Assembly (NCBI GenBank): GCA_963820415.1
Contig: CAWFZT010000013.1
Coordinates: forward strand, 1-64,000
Source: CAWFZT01 sp963820415
GTDB taxonomy: Bacteria; Chloroflexota; Anaerolineae; Anaerolineales; Anaerolineaceae
Length of the DNA stretch: 64,000 nt
Direction: 5' to 3'
Every line of letters starts with the position of its first letter. Position 1 is the first letter of the stretch. This document shows, in pieces, positions 9,586-17,835 of this stretch. The position numbers were made by a program, and so were the translations under genes. Below the pieces are notes generated by a model that was not told the origin of the DNA, did not search any database, and worked only from the letters and a program-made list of their open reading frames with translations.

Positions 9586-9611
9586 ACTGCGGCTATTTTT
9601 GCAGCAATAAT

Positions 9612-9641
9612 CTGGAGAGGCTTTTGAAAAAGCCTCTCCAG
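9612..9641 (+). promoter_or_regulatory. Intercistronic hairpin copy 2
   Basis: Perfect inverted repeat, CTGGAGAGGCTTTT with AAAAGCCTCTCCAG, between the binding-protein and permease genes. The stem matches the one at 7033-7064. Its place inside an operon argues for partial termination or 3'-end protection, which would yield more binding protein than permease. Confidence 0.68.
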
Positions 9642-9661
9642 GAATTTCTGGAGGGATGAAT

Positions 9662-10564
9662 ATGCCCGATAAGAAAGCTTCATTGACCGGAATGCGCAGG
9701 CGCGAGGAATTAACCGCCTGGCTGTTCATTTCCCCCATCGTGCTTGGGATCCTGATCTTTCAGTTTTATCCCACCCTGTTTTCCTTCTATATCAGCTTCA
9801 ACCAATGGAATTTATTAAGCCCGCCAAAATGGATCGGGTTGAATAATTACGTAGAATTATTCACTATCGACCGGTTCTTCAAAAATACTATGATCAATAC
9901 GGCCACCTATGCCTTGGCGACTGTGTTCGCCGGGCTTGCCCTGGGTTTAATTTTTGCAGTATTGCTGAACCAGGACATCCGCGGGAAATATCTCTACCGG
10001 GCGATTTATTTCGTCCCGGTGGTAGCGCCTACGGTGGCTGTAGCCTTGCTGTGGCAGGTGCTGTACGACCCAAATTTTGGGGTCTTCAATGGCCTGTTGC
10101 GGATGGTCGGCATCCATGGGCCCAACTGGTTGGGCAACACCACCTGGGCAATGCGTTCGATCATCTTCGAAGCCATTTGGGCCGGCCTGGGCTTCACTAT
10201 CTTGATATTTCTGGCCGGCCTGCAAGGAATTTCGCAGGAGTATTATGAGGCGGCTGAAATCGACGGCGCCAATGCCGTACAAAAATTCTTCTTCATTACC
10301 ATGCCTCTGCTCTCGCCGACCACCTTCTTCCTGCTGGTTACCGGGGTGATCGGGTCTTTCCAGGTTTTTGACATTCCCTTCGTGATGACCGGCGGCGGCC
10401 CGGCCAATTCCACCCAGATGGTGGTGATGTACCTGTACAATAATGCCTTCGTCATCCAAAAAATGGGCCTGGCAGCCGCCGTAGCGTTTATCGTGTTTGT
10501 CGTGATCATCATCCTGACCTTCCTCAACTTCCGCATCAGTAAAAGGTGGGTTTTCTATGAGTGA
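9662..10564 (+). CDS. Sugar ABC transporter permease, MalF/UgpA type
   Basis: Integral membrane permease of about 300 residues with six predicted helices (LTAWLFISPIVLGILIF, TYALATVFAGLALGLIF and later segments). It has the EAA loop AAEIDGANAVQKFFFITMPL that docks on the ATPase. GGAGG at 9650-9654 lies 7 nt before ATG 9662, whereas ATG 9656 directly abuts it, so 9662 is preferred. The 3' end overlaps the next permease start by 8 bp, indicating translational coupling. Confidence 0.93.
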   Translation: MPDKKASLTGMRRREELTAWLFISPIVLGILIFQFYPTLFSFYISFNQWNLLSPPKWIGLNNYVELFTIDRFFKNTMINTATYALATVFAGLALGLIFAVLLNQDIRGKYLYRAIYFVPVVAPTVAVALLWQVLYDPNFGVFNGLLRMVGIHGPNWLGNTTWAMRSIIFEAIWAGLGFTILIFLAGLQGISQEYYEAAEIDGANAVQKFFFITMPLLSPTTFFLLVTGVIGSFQVFDIPFVMTGGGPANSTQMVVMYLYNNAFVIQKMGLAAAVAFIVFVVIIILTFLNFRISKRWVFYE

Positions 10565-11522
10565 GCAGCTTGTCTCAAAAATTCCGTCCATGCCGCGATC
10601 CGGGGCGCAGAATACAAGTGCACGGATGAAGAAATATACCGGCCGGGCCTCTACCCACGTATTGTTAATCCTGGTGGCGGTGATGATGATATTTCCGCTA
10701 GTCTGGATGTTGTCTGTTTCCTTAAAGACCGCTCCCCAGCAGGTTAAATGGCCGCCGCAGTTAATTCCCAATCCTTTCTATCCCCAAAATTTCGTGTTGC
10801 TCTTCTCGTTGTCGCCCATGGCAACCTACATGCTGAACAGCGCCAAGATTGCCATCTTGTCGGTCATTGGAATGTGTCTATCGTCCTCGCTGGCTGGCTT
10901 CGCCTTTGCCCGCATGCGCTTCAGGGGTAGGAACCTGATCTTTGGCATTTTGCTGGCGACGATGATGATCCCCTATGCCACGACCGTTATTCCAACTTTT
11001 GTGATTTTCCGCTGGTTGGGTTGGATTAATACCCACGCTCCCTTGATCGTGCCTAACTTTTTTGGAAGCGCTTATACGGTGTTCCTGCTGCGCCAGGCGT
11101 ATATGTCGATCCCTCAGGACCTGGTGGACGCAGCCGAAATGGATGGCGCCGGATTCTTTTATGTCTGGTGGAATATTTTCGTCCCGTTGGGGATGCCGAT
11201 GCTGACCACCGTCGCCGTGTTGCAGTTTCTGGGGAGCTGGAACGATCTTTTCGGCCCCTTGATCTATCTTAATTCCCAGATGAAAATGACCGTCCAGATT
11301 GGCCTGACGTTTTTGCGTGGACGAGCCGGAACTGGTGTGGAGTCCGTCGGGATCATTATGGCTGGTTCGCTCTTAGGCATTTTGCCCATGTTGCTCCTAT
11401 ATTCTTTTGGCCAGAAATATTTCATCCGGGGTCTGGCTCGCGCTGGATTAAAGGATAATAAAAAATTTCGAATGGGTATCTCAATATTAATTTCGATAAA
11501 ACGAAAGGAGACAATACGTTGA
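10557..11522 (+). CDS. Sugar ABC transporter permease, MalG/UgpE type
   Basis: Second permease half, 321 residues: an early helix (VLLILVAVMMIFPLVWML), several further helices, and the EAA loop DAAEMDGAGFFYVWWNIF then VPLG. The normal family end is near QKYFIRGLARAGLKG. Here it runs on for about 20 unusual residues (DNKKFRMGISILISIKRKE) and overlaps the next gene's TTG start. A second, diverged copy of the normal 3' end lies at 12356-12403, beyond the peptidase gene, so the original 3' end seems to have been displaced. The tail may not affect function, since it follows the last helix. Confidence 0.9.
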   Translation: MSEQLVSKIPSMPRSGAQNTSARMKKYTGRASTHVLLILVAVMMIFPLVWMLSVSLKTAPQQVKWPPQLIPNPFYPQNFVLLFSLSPMATYMLNSAKIAILSVIGMCLSSSLAGFAFARMRFRGRNLIFGILLATMMIPYATTVIPTFVIFRWLGWINTHAPLIVPNFFGSAYTVFLLRQAYMSIPQDLVDAAEMDGAGFFYVWWNIFVPLGMPMLTTVAVLQFLGSWNDLFGPLIYLNSQMKMTVQIGLTFLRGRAGTGVESVGIIMAGSLLGILPMLLLYSFGQKYFIRGLARAGLKDNKKFRMGISILISIKRKETIR

Positions 11523-12351
11523 AGCTCTATATCATGGCCGATTTGGAAGGGGCGACTGCCGTTACCGGCGGATGGGACGAAACAAACCCGGGGCGGCGTG
11601 AGTTCGAGCATGCCAGGAAAATGATCACCGGCGATATCAATGCCTGCGCCAGGGGCGCTTTTGAAGCCGGCGCGACTGACATTGTGGCTTTCGATGCGCA
11701 TGGTATGGCAATGAGCGTGGATCCGCTTGGCATCGATCCCAATGTCCGCTTGATTCGGGGGCGAGCAATATTCTCAGCCGGGATTATTCCTGGATTAGAT
11801 AAGACCTTTGACGCAATGATCATCCTGGGTATGCATGCCATGGAAGGCACCCGGGATGGAGTAATGAATAGCACTTTCGTTGGAAACATGAAAGCGTGGA
11901 TTAATGGAACAGAAGTTGGGGAAACAGGCTTGTTTTCAGCTATAGCAGCACAGATGGGAATTCCGACTATCCTGGTCGCAGGAGATGAGGCTGTATCAAG
12001 GGAAGCTAAGGCAATCATACCGGACATTTATACGGTGGCTGTTAAAAAGGTCTAAGCCGCTACAGCGCTGAGATCATCCCGCCGGAAAAATCCTGGGCAA
12101 TGATCACTAATACGACCAGAGAAGCAGTAAAGCATTACAAGAAAGTAAGCCTGTTCAACCCTGCCAAACCGGTCGAATTGCGCATCGAGTATTTCGGAAA
12201 TACCCAACTTGTTGACTGTATAGGCCAGGTACCAGGAGTAAAAAGGATCAACGGCACTACGCTTAGCTATACCAGCGAGACAGTGGATGAAGGTTTACGT
12301 GCAATGATTTATATCGCCTCCTGGATGCTCGGCGATCATCCAATGTTGTGA
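11519..12351 (+). pseudogene. M55-family D-aminopeptidase (DppA-like), frameshifted
   Basis: Restored length about 277 residues, typical of DppA. The TTG start at 11519 has AAAGGAG 8 nt upstream. Residues matching the DppA zinc ligands are in place: Asp8 and Glu10 (MADLEGATAV), His61 (FDAHGM), His106 (GMHAMEG) and Glu135 (VGETGLFS). The frame is lost at 12043-12049 in an A-run (AAAAAGG). The next frame continues GLSRYSAEIIPPEKSWAM and on to a stop at 12351. DppA self-compartmentalises and releases D-amino acids from peptides, which fits use of peptidoglycan or other D-amino-acid conjugates. The gene is bracketed by partial permease ends, suggesting insertion into the operon. Confidence 0.85.
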
Positions 12352-12355
12352 ACCT

Positions 12356-12403
12356 GGCCAGAAATATTTCAACCGTGGTCTCGCCCGCCCCGGTCTACAA
12401 GGT
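12356..12403 (+). pseudogene. Relic of an ABC permease 3' end
   Basis: The frame reads GQKYFNRGLARPGLQG, matching the permease terminus at about 11408-11454 (GQKYFIRGLARAGLK). The first 17 bases, TGGCCAGAAATATTTCA, are identical in both places and the next 30 are similar. It begins 4 bp after the peptidase stop. It is diverged, so it is either an old duplication or the end of a lost paralogous permease. Confidence 0.7.
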
Positions 12404-12548
12404 AAATGCGGTTTGGTTGTAACGTTTGTTGCGGTTGGTGACATTTCTCTTTGAGAGTACTATCTCTATGGACAATTATATTATCCATGGCTAGCTTCAG
12501 GCTGGTTTAAGAAGACAGACAGTAAGGTGTTCGTAGGAAAGGTTCGGG

Positions 12549-13430
12549 ATGTCTAAGAAATTATTGATTTTTGGAGGCAGTGGTTTTGTGGGTGGCAATA
12601 TGGCCAGGATTGCCCAACACAAAGGTTGGCAGGTCGTGATTGCCGATAACCGCCCTGTACCCCAAGGCAAATATCGCCTGGTTGACATTACCGATAAAGA
12701 TTCCGTCGAAAAAGTGATCGGGGAAATAGACCCCAATGCAGTGGTAAATGTGGCAGCCATTGCTGATGTTGATCTGGCTGAGCGGGAGAAAGAGCTGGCG
12801 CACAAGGTCAACGTGGATGGAGCGAAGAACGTGGCAGAAAGTTGCGCCGGTCGCGGCATCCGTTACGTGTTTTTCTCCAGCGATGCGGTATTTGATGGAG
12901 AAAAAAGCGCGTACAACGAAGATAATCCCCTCGGCCCGGTCAATTATTACGGCAAGACAAAAATGGAGGCCGAAAAAGTCGTGCTTCAGGCCTGCCCGGA
13001 TGCAGCCGTCATCCGTCTCTCGTTAGTCTTAGGGTACCCTATCGAATCTGGGAATTCTTTTTTTGCCAACCTGCAAAGCAAGCTAAAAGAAGGCAAAGAC
13101 ATTCCCACCCCGGCCTACGAAATCAGGACTCCGGTGGATGTCTATACGCTCAGCGAATGTGTGCTGGAACTGTGTGAAAACGATTATGCAGGGGTCTTGC
13201 ACATCGGTGCCACCGACAGTATCAGCCGTTATGATCTGACCAAGCAACTGGCCCAGCGCATGGGGTTCGACGAAAAAGTAATCAAACCACAAACCGCCCC
13301 TGAAGTAAAAGCAGGCCGGGCTCCGCGGCATAAGAACGGCATTATCAGCGTGGTCAAAGCCCAGGGCTTGCTGAAGACAAAATTGCTGAGCACCGCTGAA
13401 AGCATTCAACGCGCTTTCGATCAGACATAA
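12549..13430 (+). CDS. RmlD-like NAD(P)-dependent sugar reductase/epimerase (SDR)
   Basis: A 293-residue extended short-chain dehydrogenase. The dinucleotide site is FGGSGFVGG (about 8-16), the ADXXD-like segment is VDITDKDSVEKVI, and the catalytic YXXXK is YYGKTK (about 136-141), preceded by FFSSDAVFDG, the RmlD-type Ser/Asp loop. Relatives reduce dTDP-4-keto-6-deoxysugars or act on other keto sugars. It precedes a DegT aminotransferase, a usual pairing for making or breaking amino sugars. The GGAAAGG site is near the ATG. Confidence 0.85.
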   Translation: MSKKLLIFGGSGFVGGNMARIAQHKGWQVVIADNRPVPQGKYRLVDITDKDSVEKVIGEIDPNAVVNVAAIADVDLAEREKELAHKVNVDGAKNVAESCAGRGIRYVFFSSDAVFDGEKSAYNEDNPLGPVNYYGKTKMEAEKVVLQACPDAAVIRLSLVLGYPIESGNSFFANLQSKLKEGKDIPTPAYEIRTPVDVYTLSECVLELCENDYAGVLHIGATDSISRYDLTKQLAQRMGFDEKVIKPQTAPEVKAGRAPRHKNGIISVVKAQGLLKTKLLSTAESIQRAFDQT

Positions 13431-13467
13431 TGATTAAGGCGTTAAACTCATTGAAGGAGATTTTTCG

Positions 13468-14664
13468 ATGATCAAGCCAAAAGTACTATATGAACTTGAG
13501 GTTGCTTACGGCACAACCTATGGTTTTGAAGAAGCCGCCGCCTTGATGGACTGCCTTAAGAACCTGGCGCCTTCCTGTGGGAAAAAAGTCAAGCAGTTCG
13601 AAGATGAATTCGCCAGCTACTGCGGCGCGCAATATGGCCTGGCAGTGACTTCTGCGACCACCGGCCTGACTCTGACCGGGATTGCCGCCGGAATAAAACC
13701 TGGCGATGAAGTGATTTCCACCCCGATAAGTTGGATATCCACCAGCACTGCCTTTTCGTCACTCGGGGCAGAGATGGTCTTCTGCGATGTCAACCCGCGC
13801 ACGCTTTGCCTGGATCCAAACCAACTGGAAAGCCGCATCACAAAGATGACCAAGGCGATTGTACCGGTGCATCTTTACGGGCAGTGCTGTGAAATGGACA
13901 AGATCATGGAAATCGCCAAACGCCACAACCTGGTCGTCATCGAAGACTGCGCCCATAACCCCGGCGGTGAATATCGAGGGGTGAAATCCGGGGCGCTTGG
14001 CCACATGGGCGTGTTTAGCTTCCACCAGCAAAAGAACATGTCCACCCTGGGGGAGGGTGGAATGGTGACCACCAGCAGCAAGGAATTCTTCGATCGCATG
14101 CTTTCTTACCGCTCGTTGTGCGCTCGGGTTTATGGAGAAAGCGACAAGTACCTTTCGGTCGACGAGACCCGGTTCCCTATGGGGAAAGAATATTGGAAAT
14201 TATTCTTTGACGACATCGGATTCAACTACCGCATGACGGATGCCCAGGCCACCGTGGGCATTGAGCAGTTGAAAAAGCTAGAGAGACACAATCAAAAGCG
14301 CATCGAGCTGGCTCACCGTCTGACCGAAAAGCTGCAAGGTATCCAGGGCCTCACCCTGCCTTACGTTGATCCGCTGGGTAAACACGTTTTCCACGTTTAC
14401 CTGCTGCTGATTGAAAAGGATTTCCCGCTCAATAAAACCGATTTCATGTGGGAGATGTACACGAAAAAGGGCATCAAAGTCTGGTCGCACTATATGCCCA
14501 TCCATCTTACCGCCCCATACCTGGCCCAGGGCCACGAAGATGGCGAATGCCCGGTGGCTGAGACGGCCTTTAAGAAGTATGTATCTCTGCCGATCCACCC
14601 TCGCCTGACCGATGAAGCCATTGACTATATGGCCGACAGCATTCGCGAGCTATCAAGAAGCTAA
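13468..14664 (+). CDS. DegT/DnrJ/EryC1/StrS-family aminotransferase 1
   Basis: A 398-residue PLP-dependent enzyme. The Schiff-base lysine is Lys189 in FHQQKNMSTLGEGGMV, the cofactor Asp/His region is VVIEDCAHNPGGEY (about 157-170), and SATTGLTL (about 62-69) binds the PLP phosphate. It acts on keto sugars in relatives. The GAAGGAG site lies 9 nt before the ATG. It sits between an SDR and a galactokinase-like kinase; with the nearby Gfo/Idh dehydrogenase it could interconvert a 3-keto or 4-keto sugar and its amino form. The direction (catabolic or biosynthetic) cannot be decided; the transport context favours catabolism. Confidence 0.92.
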   Translation: MIKPKVLYELEVAYGTTYGFEEAAALMDCLKNLAPSCGKKVKQFEDEFASYCGAQYGLAVTSATTGLTLTGIAAGIKPGDEVISTPISWISTSTAFSSLGAEMVFCDVNPRTLCLDPNQLESRITKMTKAIVPVHLYGQCCEMDKIMEIAKRHNLVVIEDCAHNPGGEYRGVKSGALGHMGVFSFHQQKNMSTLGEGGMVTTSSKEFFDRMLSYRSLCARVYGESDKYLSVDETRFPMGKEYWKLFFDDIGFNYRMTDAQATVGIEQLKKLERHNQKRIELAHRLTEKLQGIQGLTLPYVDPLGKHVFHVYLLLIEKDFPLNKTDFMWEMYTKKGIKVWSHYMPIHLTAPYLAQGHEDGECPVAETAFKKYVSLPIHPRLTDEAIDYMADSIRELSRS

Positions 14665-14688
14665 AACAAATCTATTAGGAATAATTAC

Positions 14689-15981
14689 ATGACACCCATC
14701 CATAAAATCCTTGAAGCCCTTAATTCAGGAAAAACTGACGCTCTTTTCCAAAAACTGTATGGAAACAAACCTGGCGCCGTTCAAAAACAGGTCGAACGAT
14801 ACCTGAAAGCGATCGAAGAGTTCAAGGCGCTTTACCCTGGCCAAACAGATATCCAACTCTTCAGCTCTCCCGGCCGGACAGAGGTTGGAGGGAACCACAC
14901 CGATCATAACGGTGGTCGCATTTTGGCTGCTGCCGTTGACCTGGATATTATCGCCGTGGTAGCTAAAAATGATCTGCAGGACGTTCGGGTCAAATCCGAA
15001 GGTTATTCACAGGACCTGGTCTCCCTGGATCAGCTATCGCCGGTCGAAAGTGAAAAGTATTCCTCTGCAGCATTGGCCCGGGGGGTATGCGCTCGCTTCA
15101 ATCAATTGGGTTACAAAATTGGCGGTTTTGATGCCTACGCCACCAGCTCAGTTCCCAAGGGGTCTGGATTGAGCTCCTCAGCCGCCTATGAAGTGCTTGT
15201 GGCAGTGATCGAGAACAGCCTTTATAACAACTCCGGCATTGACCCAGTGCTGCTTGCCCAAATTTCCCAATTTTCTGAGAATAATTTCTTTGGAAAGCCT
15301 TGCGGTCTGATGGACCAGACCACCTGTGCGGTAGGTGGATTTGTAACTATCGATTTCAAGGATTTTGCCCATCCCATTGTCAAGAAAGTGGATTTTGATT
15401 TTGCCGCCAGCGGCTTTTCGATGGTAATCGTCGATACTGGCGGGAACCACGCTGACCTGAATGACGATTACACCGCCCTGGAACACGAGATGAAAGCAGT
15501 GGCGCGTGCCTTTGGCGGGCAGGTCTTGAGAGAATTCTCGGCTGCTAAGGTCCTTGAAAACCTGGCTTACCTGAGAACAAAAGTGAACGATCGAGCCATA
15601 TTAAGGGCGCTGCATTTTTATGGCGACGACCAGCGCGTTGTCGACCAGGTGAAGGCCCTGGAAACCAATAATTTCAATGAATTCCTTCAGATGATCATCG
15701 ACTCCGGCTACAGCTCGTGGATGTGGTGTCAGAACTGCTATTCCCACAAAGATGTTGAAGAACAGGGGATATCAATTGGCCTGGCTGCCTCCGAAAATAT
15801 TCTCAAAGGGAGAGGCGCCTGGCGTGTCCATGGCGGAGGTTTTGCCGGCACCATCCAGACTTTTGTACCCAACGACTTGCTGGAAAAATACGTCCGTGAA
15901 ATGAATGCCATTTTTGGAACCGGTGTGTGCCACGAGCTGATGATTCGCCCTCTTGGCGGCGTCCAATTAGAAGTGGCATGA
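14689..15981 (+). CDS. Galactokinase-like GHMP kinase
   Basis: A 430-residue GHMP kinase with galactokinase layout. The signature is GRTEVGGNHTDHNGG (62-76), differing from the consensus GRVNLIGEHTDYN at several sites, including Glu replaced by Asn before HTD. The ATP loop is PKGSGLSSSAA (157-167), the catalytic-Asp region is GKPCGLMDQTT (Asp209), and the third motif is HGGGFAGTIQTF. Overall order and length are those of GalK, but the altered sugar-binding motif suggests a substrate other than plain galactose. It overlaps the aldose epimerase start region, consistent with one operon. Confidence 0.85.
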   Translation: MTPIHKILEALNSGKTDALFQKLYGNKPGAVQKQVERYLKAIEEFKALYPGQTDIQLFSSPGRTEVGGNHTDHNGGRILAAAVDLDIIAVVAKNDLQDVRVKSEGYSQDLVSLDQLSPVESEKYSSAALARGVCARFNQLGYKIGGFDAYATSSVPKGSGLSSSAAYEVLVAVIENSLYNNSGIDPVLLAQISQFSENNFFGKPCGLMDQTTCAVGGFVTIDFKDFAHPIVKKVDFDFAASGFSMVIVDTGGNHADLNDDYTALEHEMKAVARAFGGQVLREFSAAKVLENLAYLRTKVNDRAILRALHFYGDDQRVVDQVKALETNNFNEFLQMIIDSGYSSWMWCQNCYSHKDVEEQGISIGLAASENILKGRGAWRVHGGGFAGTIQTFVPNDLLEKYVREMNAIFGTGVCHELMIRPLGGVQLEVA

Positions 15982-15995
15982 TCGTCAAAGGAAAC

Positions 15996-16994
15996 ATGAT
16001 GGCTGTTACCCCCGAATTCTTCTGGAGAAAGGACATCGACCAACAGGATGGCCTGGAGTTGATCATGCTTGGCTGCCGCCAGGGTGGGGTAAACGGAAAC
16101 ATCCTGGAAGCCTGGATCGCCCCTTCTCATGGAAGCAACCTTTGCCGCCTGTCCGTCGACGGCAAGCATGTGATCGACTTTGACCGCAGCCTGCTGGTAA
16201 AGCATGATTTTACCGGTACCCCCGTCCTTTATCCGACCCCCAACCGCGTGCGCAATGGCGTCTTCAGATACCAGGGTAAAGCTTACGACCAGGTGAAACG
16301 CGGTGTGAGGATCTTAGAGCATGGCCTGGTCCACAATGAAGCGTGGAATTATCTCAATGCACAGGTAAATCCGGATTCTATAATGCTCACCACCTGGATC
16401 GACTTCGAAGAGTCTTGCGCGATGTTTCAGGCTTTCCCATTCAGACACCGGCTCAGTTTGGAATTTTGTTTGACCCGGGCCGGTTTACAGGTCAGCTACA
16501 CGGTGGAAAACAAAGGTGACCAGACCATACCCTTTGGTTTTGGGCTGCATCCCTATTTCACGAAACTCTCTGGCGATGAAGGCACCTGCGTGGAACTGCC
16601 GGCCAATTACGTCATGGATTACACCTCTGACCTTCTGCCAACCGGCCGGCTGATCGAGGTCGGCGGCACTCAGTTTGACCTGCGCAAGAAGGTCGAACTT
16701 GGCGCGTTGGATCTGGACCACGTATTTACCGGTGTGCCAGACGGAAAATGCGCCCTGATTTATTACGACACCCTGCACATGCAAGTTCAGTTGGTCGCCT
16801 CCAGCGATTTTTCTCACCTGGTGCTCTATTCGCCGCGCTGCGAAAACTATTTTTGCCTGGAAAACCAGACCTGTTCGACCGACGCCCATAACCTGGCAGA
16901 TCGGAATTTTGCCCTGGAATCAGGGCTTAAATTTGTCCTGCCGGGAAAATTTTATACTGGTTCAGTATCTTACCTGATTGTAAAGGAGGTATGA
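15996..16994 (+). CDS. Aldose 1-epimerase-like protein (GalM superfamily)
   Basis: Mutarotase-fold protein of about 332 residues. AAAGGA at 15987-15992 favours the ATG pair at 15996/15999; earlier ATGs at 15927 and 15978 fall inside or overlap the kinase 3' end. Motifs: LYPTPNRVRNGVF, EHGLVHNEAWNYL (first catalytic His), FGFGLHPYFTKL (second His) and a late ENYFCLENQT segment that would carry the catalytic Glu. It interconverts anomers so that the downstream kinase can act. It ends 1 bp before the amidohydrolase start. Confidence 0.88.
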   Translation: MMAVTPEFFWRKDIDQQDGLELIMLGCRQGGVNGNILEAWIAPSHGSNLCRLSVDGKHVIDFDRSLLVKHDFTGTPVLYPTPNRVRNGVFRYQGKAYDQVKRGVRILEHGLVHNEAWNYLNAQVNPDSIMLTTWIDFEESCAMFQAFPFRHRLSLEFCLTRAGLQVSYTVENKGDQTIPFGFGLHPYFTKLSGDEGTCVELPANYVMDYTSDLLPTGRLIEVGGTQFDLRKKVELGALDLDHVFTGVPDGKCALIYYDTLHMQVQLVASSDFSHLVLYSPRCENYFCLENQTCSTDAHNLADRNFALESGLKFVLPGKFYTGSVSYLIVKEV

Positions 16995-16995
16995 G

Positions 16996-17814
16996 ATGAA
17001 GATCGATTTCCATTACCATTATGCGGATGCAGAAGGCTTTGTAGAAGGTCTCCTGAAGGAAATGGATGATTCCCATGTGGATATTACCCTTTTGATGGGA
17101 GGTCCTGAAGAAGCTTTCTGGGAATATAAAAATTGCCGTTTTGCCAAGAATGAGAAAGTGCTCAAAGCCGTAAAAGCCCATCCTGACCGGCTGATCGGCA
17201 ACGTCTATCTCGACCCGCGCGAACCGGGCGCGGCGGACACCTTCGCCAGGTACATGGATGAAGGCTTTAAGAGCGTCAAAATGTTCCCCCCGGTTGGTTT
17301 CATGCCCGATGATGAGCGCTATTTCCCTCTTTATGAAAAAATCGAGGAGCAAGGCGTCCCACTCCTATTCCATGCCGGCCTAACCAATATCCAGATAATC
17401 AGTAAAGTACCAGGTGTACGGAAAGCCACCAATTCCAAGTATTCCTATCCATTGAACTTTGACATGATTTCCAGGCTGTTTCCCAAGATGCCGATCGTGT
17501 TGGCGCATATGGGATACCCGCATTATGTCGAGGCGCGCAGCGTGGCGCACGCCAATCCCAACATTTACCTGGATATCTCCGGGTCGGGCCCTTGGACCGA
17601 AGGTATCCCGCTCATGTTCAATGCCCTGGGAGGGCACCAGTTCATCCCGATGGACTTCAACCGGGTAATCTGGGGAAGCGACAACTGCCTGACCCAGGCC
17701 GAACACATTTCAAGATCGGACGTTTATCTGCGCCAGATGGGCGCCACCTCCCGAGACAAAGTGCAGATATTCGGGGGGACAGCGATGAGGTTATTGGGAT
17801 TGAAAAACGAATAG
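16996..17814 (+). CDS. Amidohydrolase-2 family metal-dependent hydrolase
   Basis: A 272-residue TIM-barrel hydrolase. Metal-binding residues follow the family pattern: HYHY near the N-terminus (MKIDFHYHYADAEG), LLFHAGLTN, VLAHMGYPHY and the final Asp in VIWGSDNC. Relatives hydrolyse lactones or decarboxylate acids. Here a lactonase acting on the product of a neighbouring Gfo/Idh sugar dehydrogenase is plausible but unproven. The GGAGG in the preceding 3' end serves as its ribosome site. Confidence 0.88.
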   Translation: MKIDFHYHYADAEGFVEGLLKEMDDSHVDITLLMGGPEEAFWEYKNCRFAKNEKVLKAVKAHPDRLIGNVYLDPREPGAADTFARYMDEGFKSVKMFPPVGFMPDDERYFPLYEKIEEQGVPLLFHAGLTNIQIISKVPGVRKATNSKYSYPLNFDMISRLFPKMPIVLAHMGYPHYVEARSVAHANPNIYLDISGSGPWTEGIPLMFNALGGHQFIPMDFNRVIWGSDNCLTQAEHISRSDVYLRQMGATSRDKVQIFGGTAMRLLGLKNE

Positions 17815-17835
17815 CAGGAACAGGAAAGCGAAAGC

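Noticed and set aside
9947..10771. 274-codon minus-strand frame
   Set aside because: Antisense to two clear permease genes; His/Gln/Asp-rich shadow sequence with no family features.
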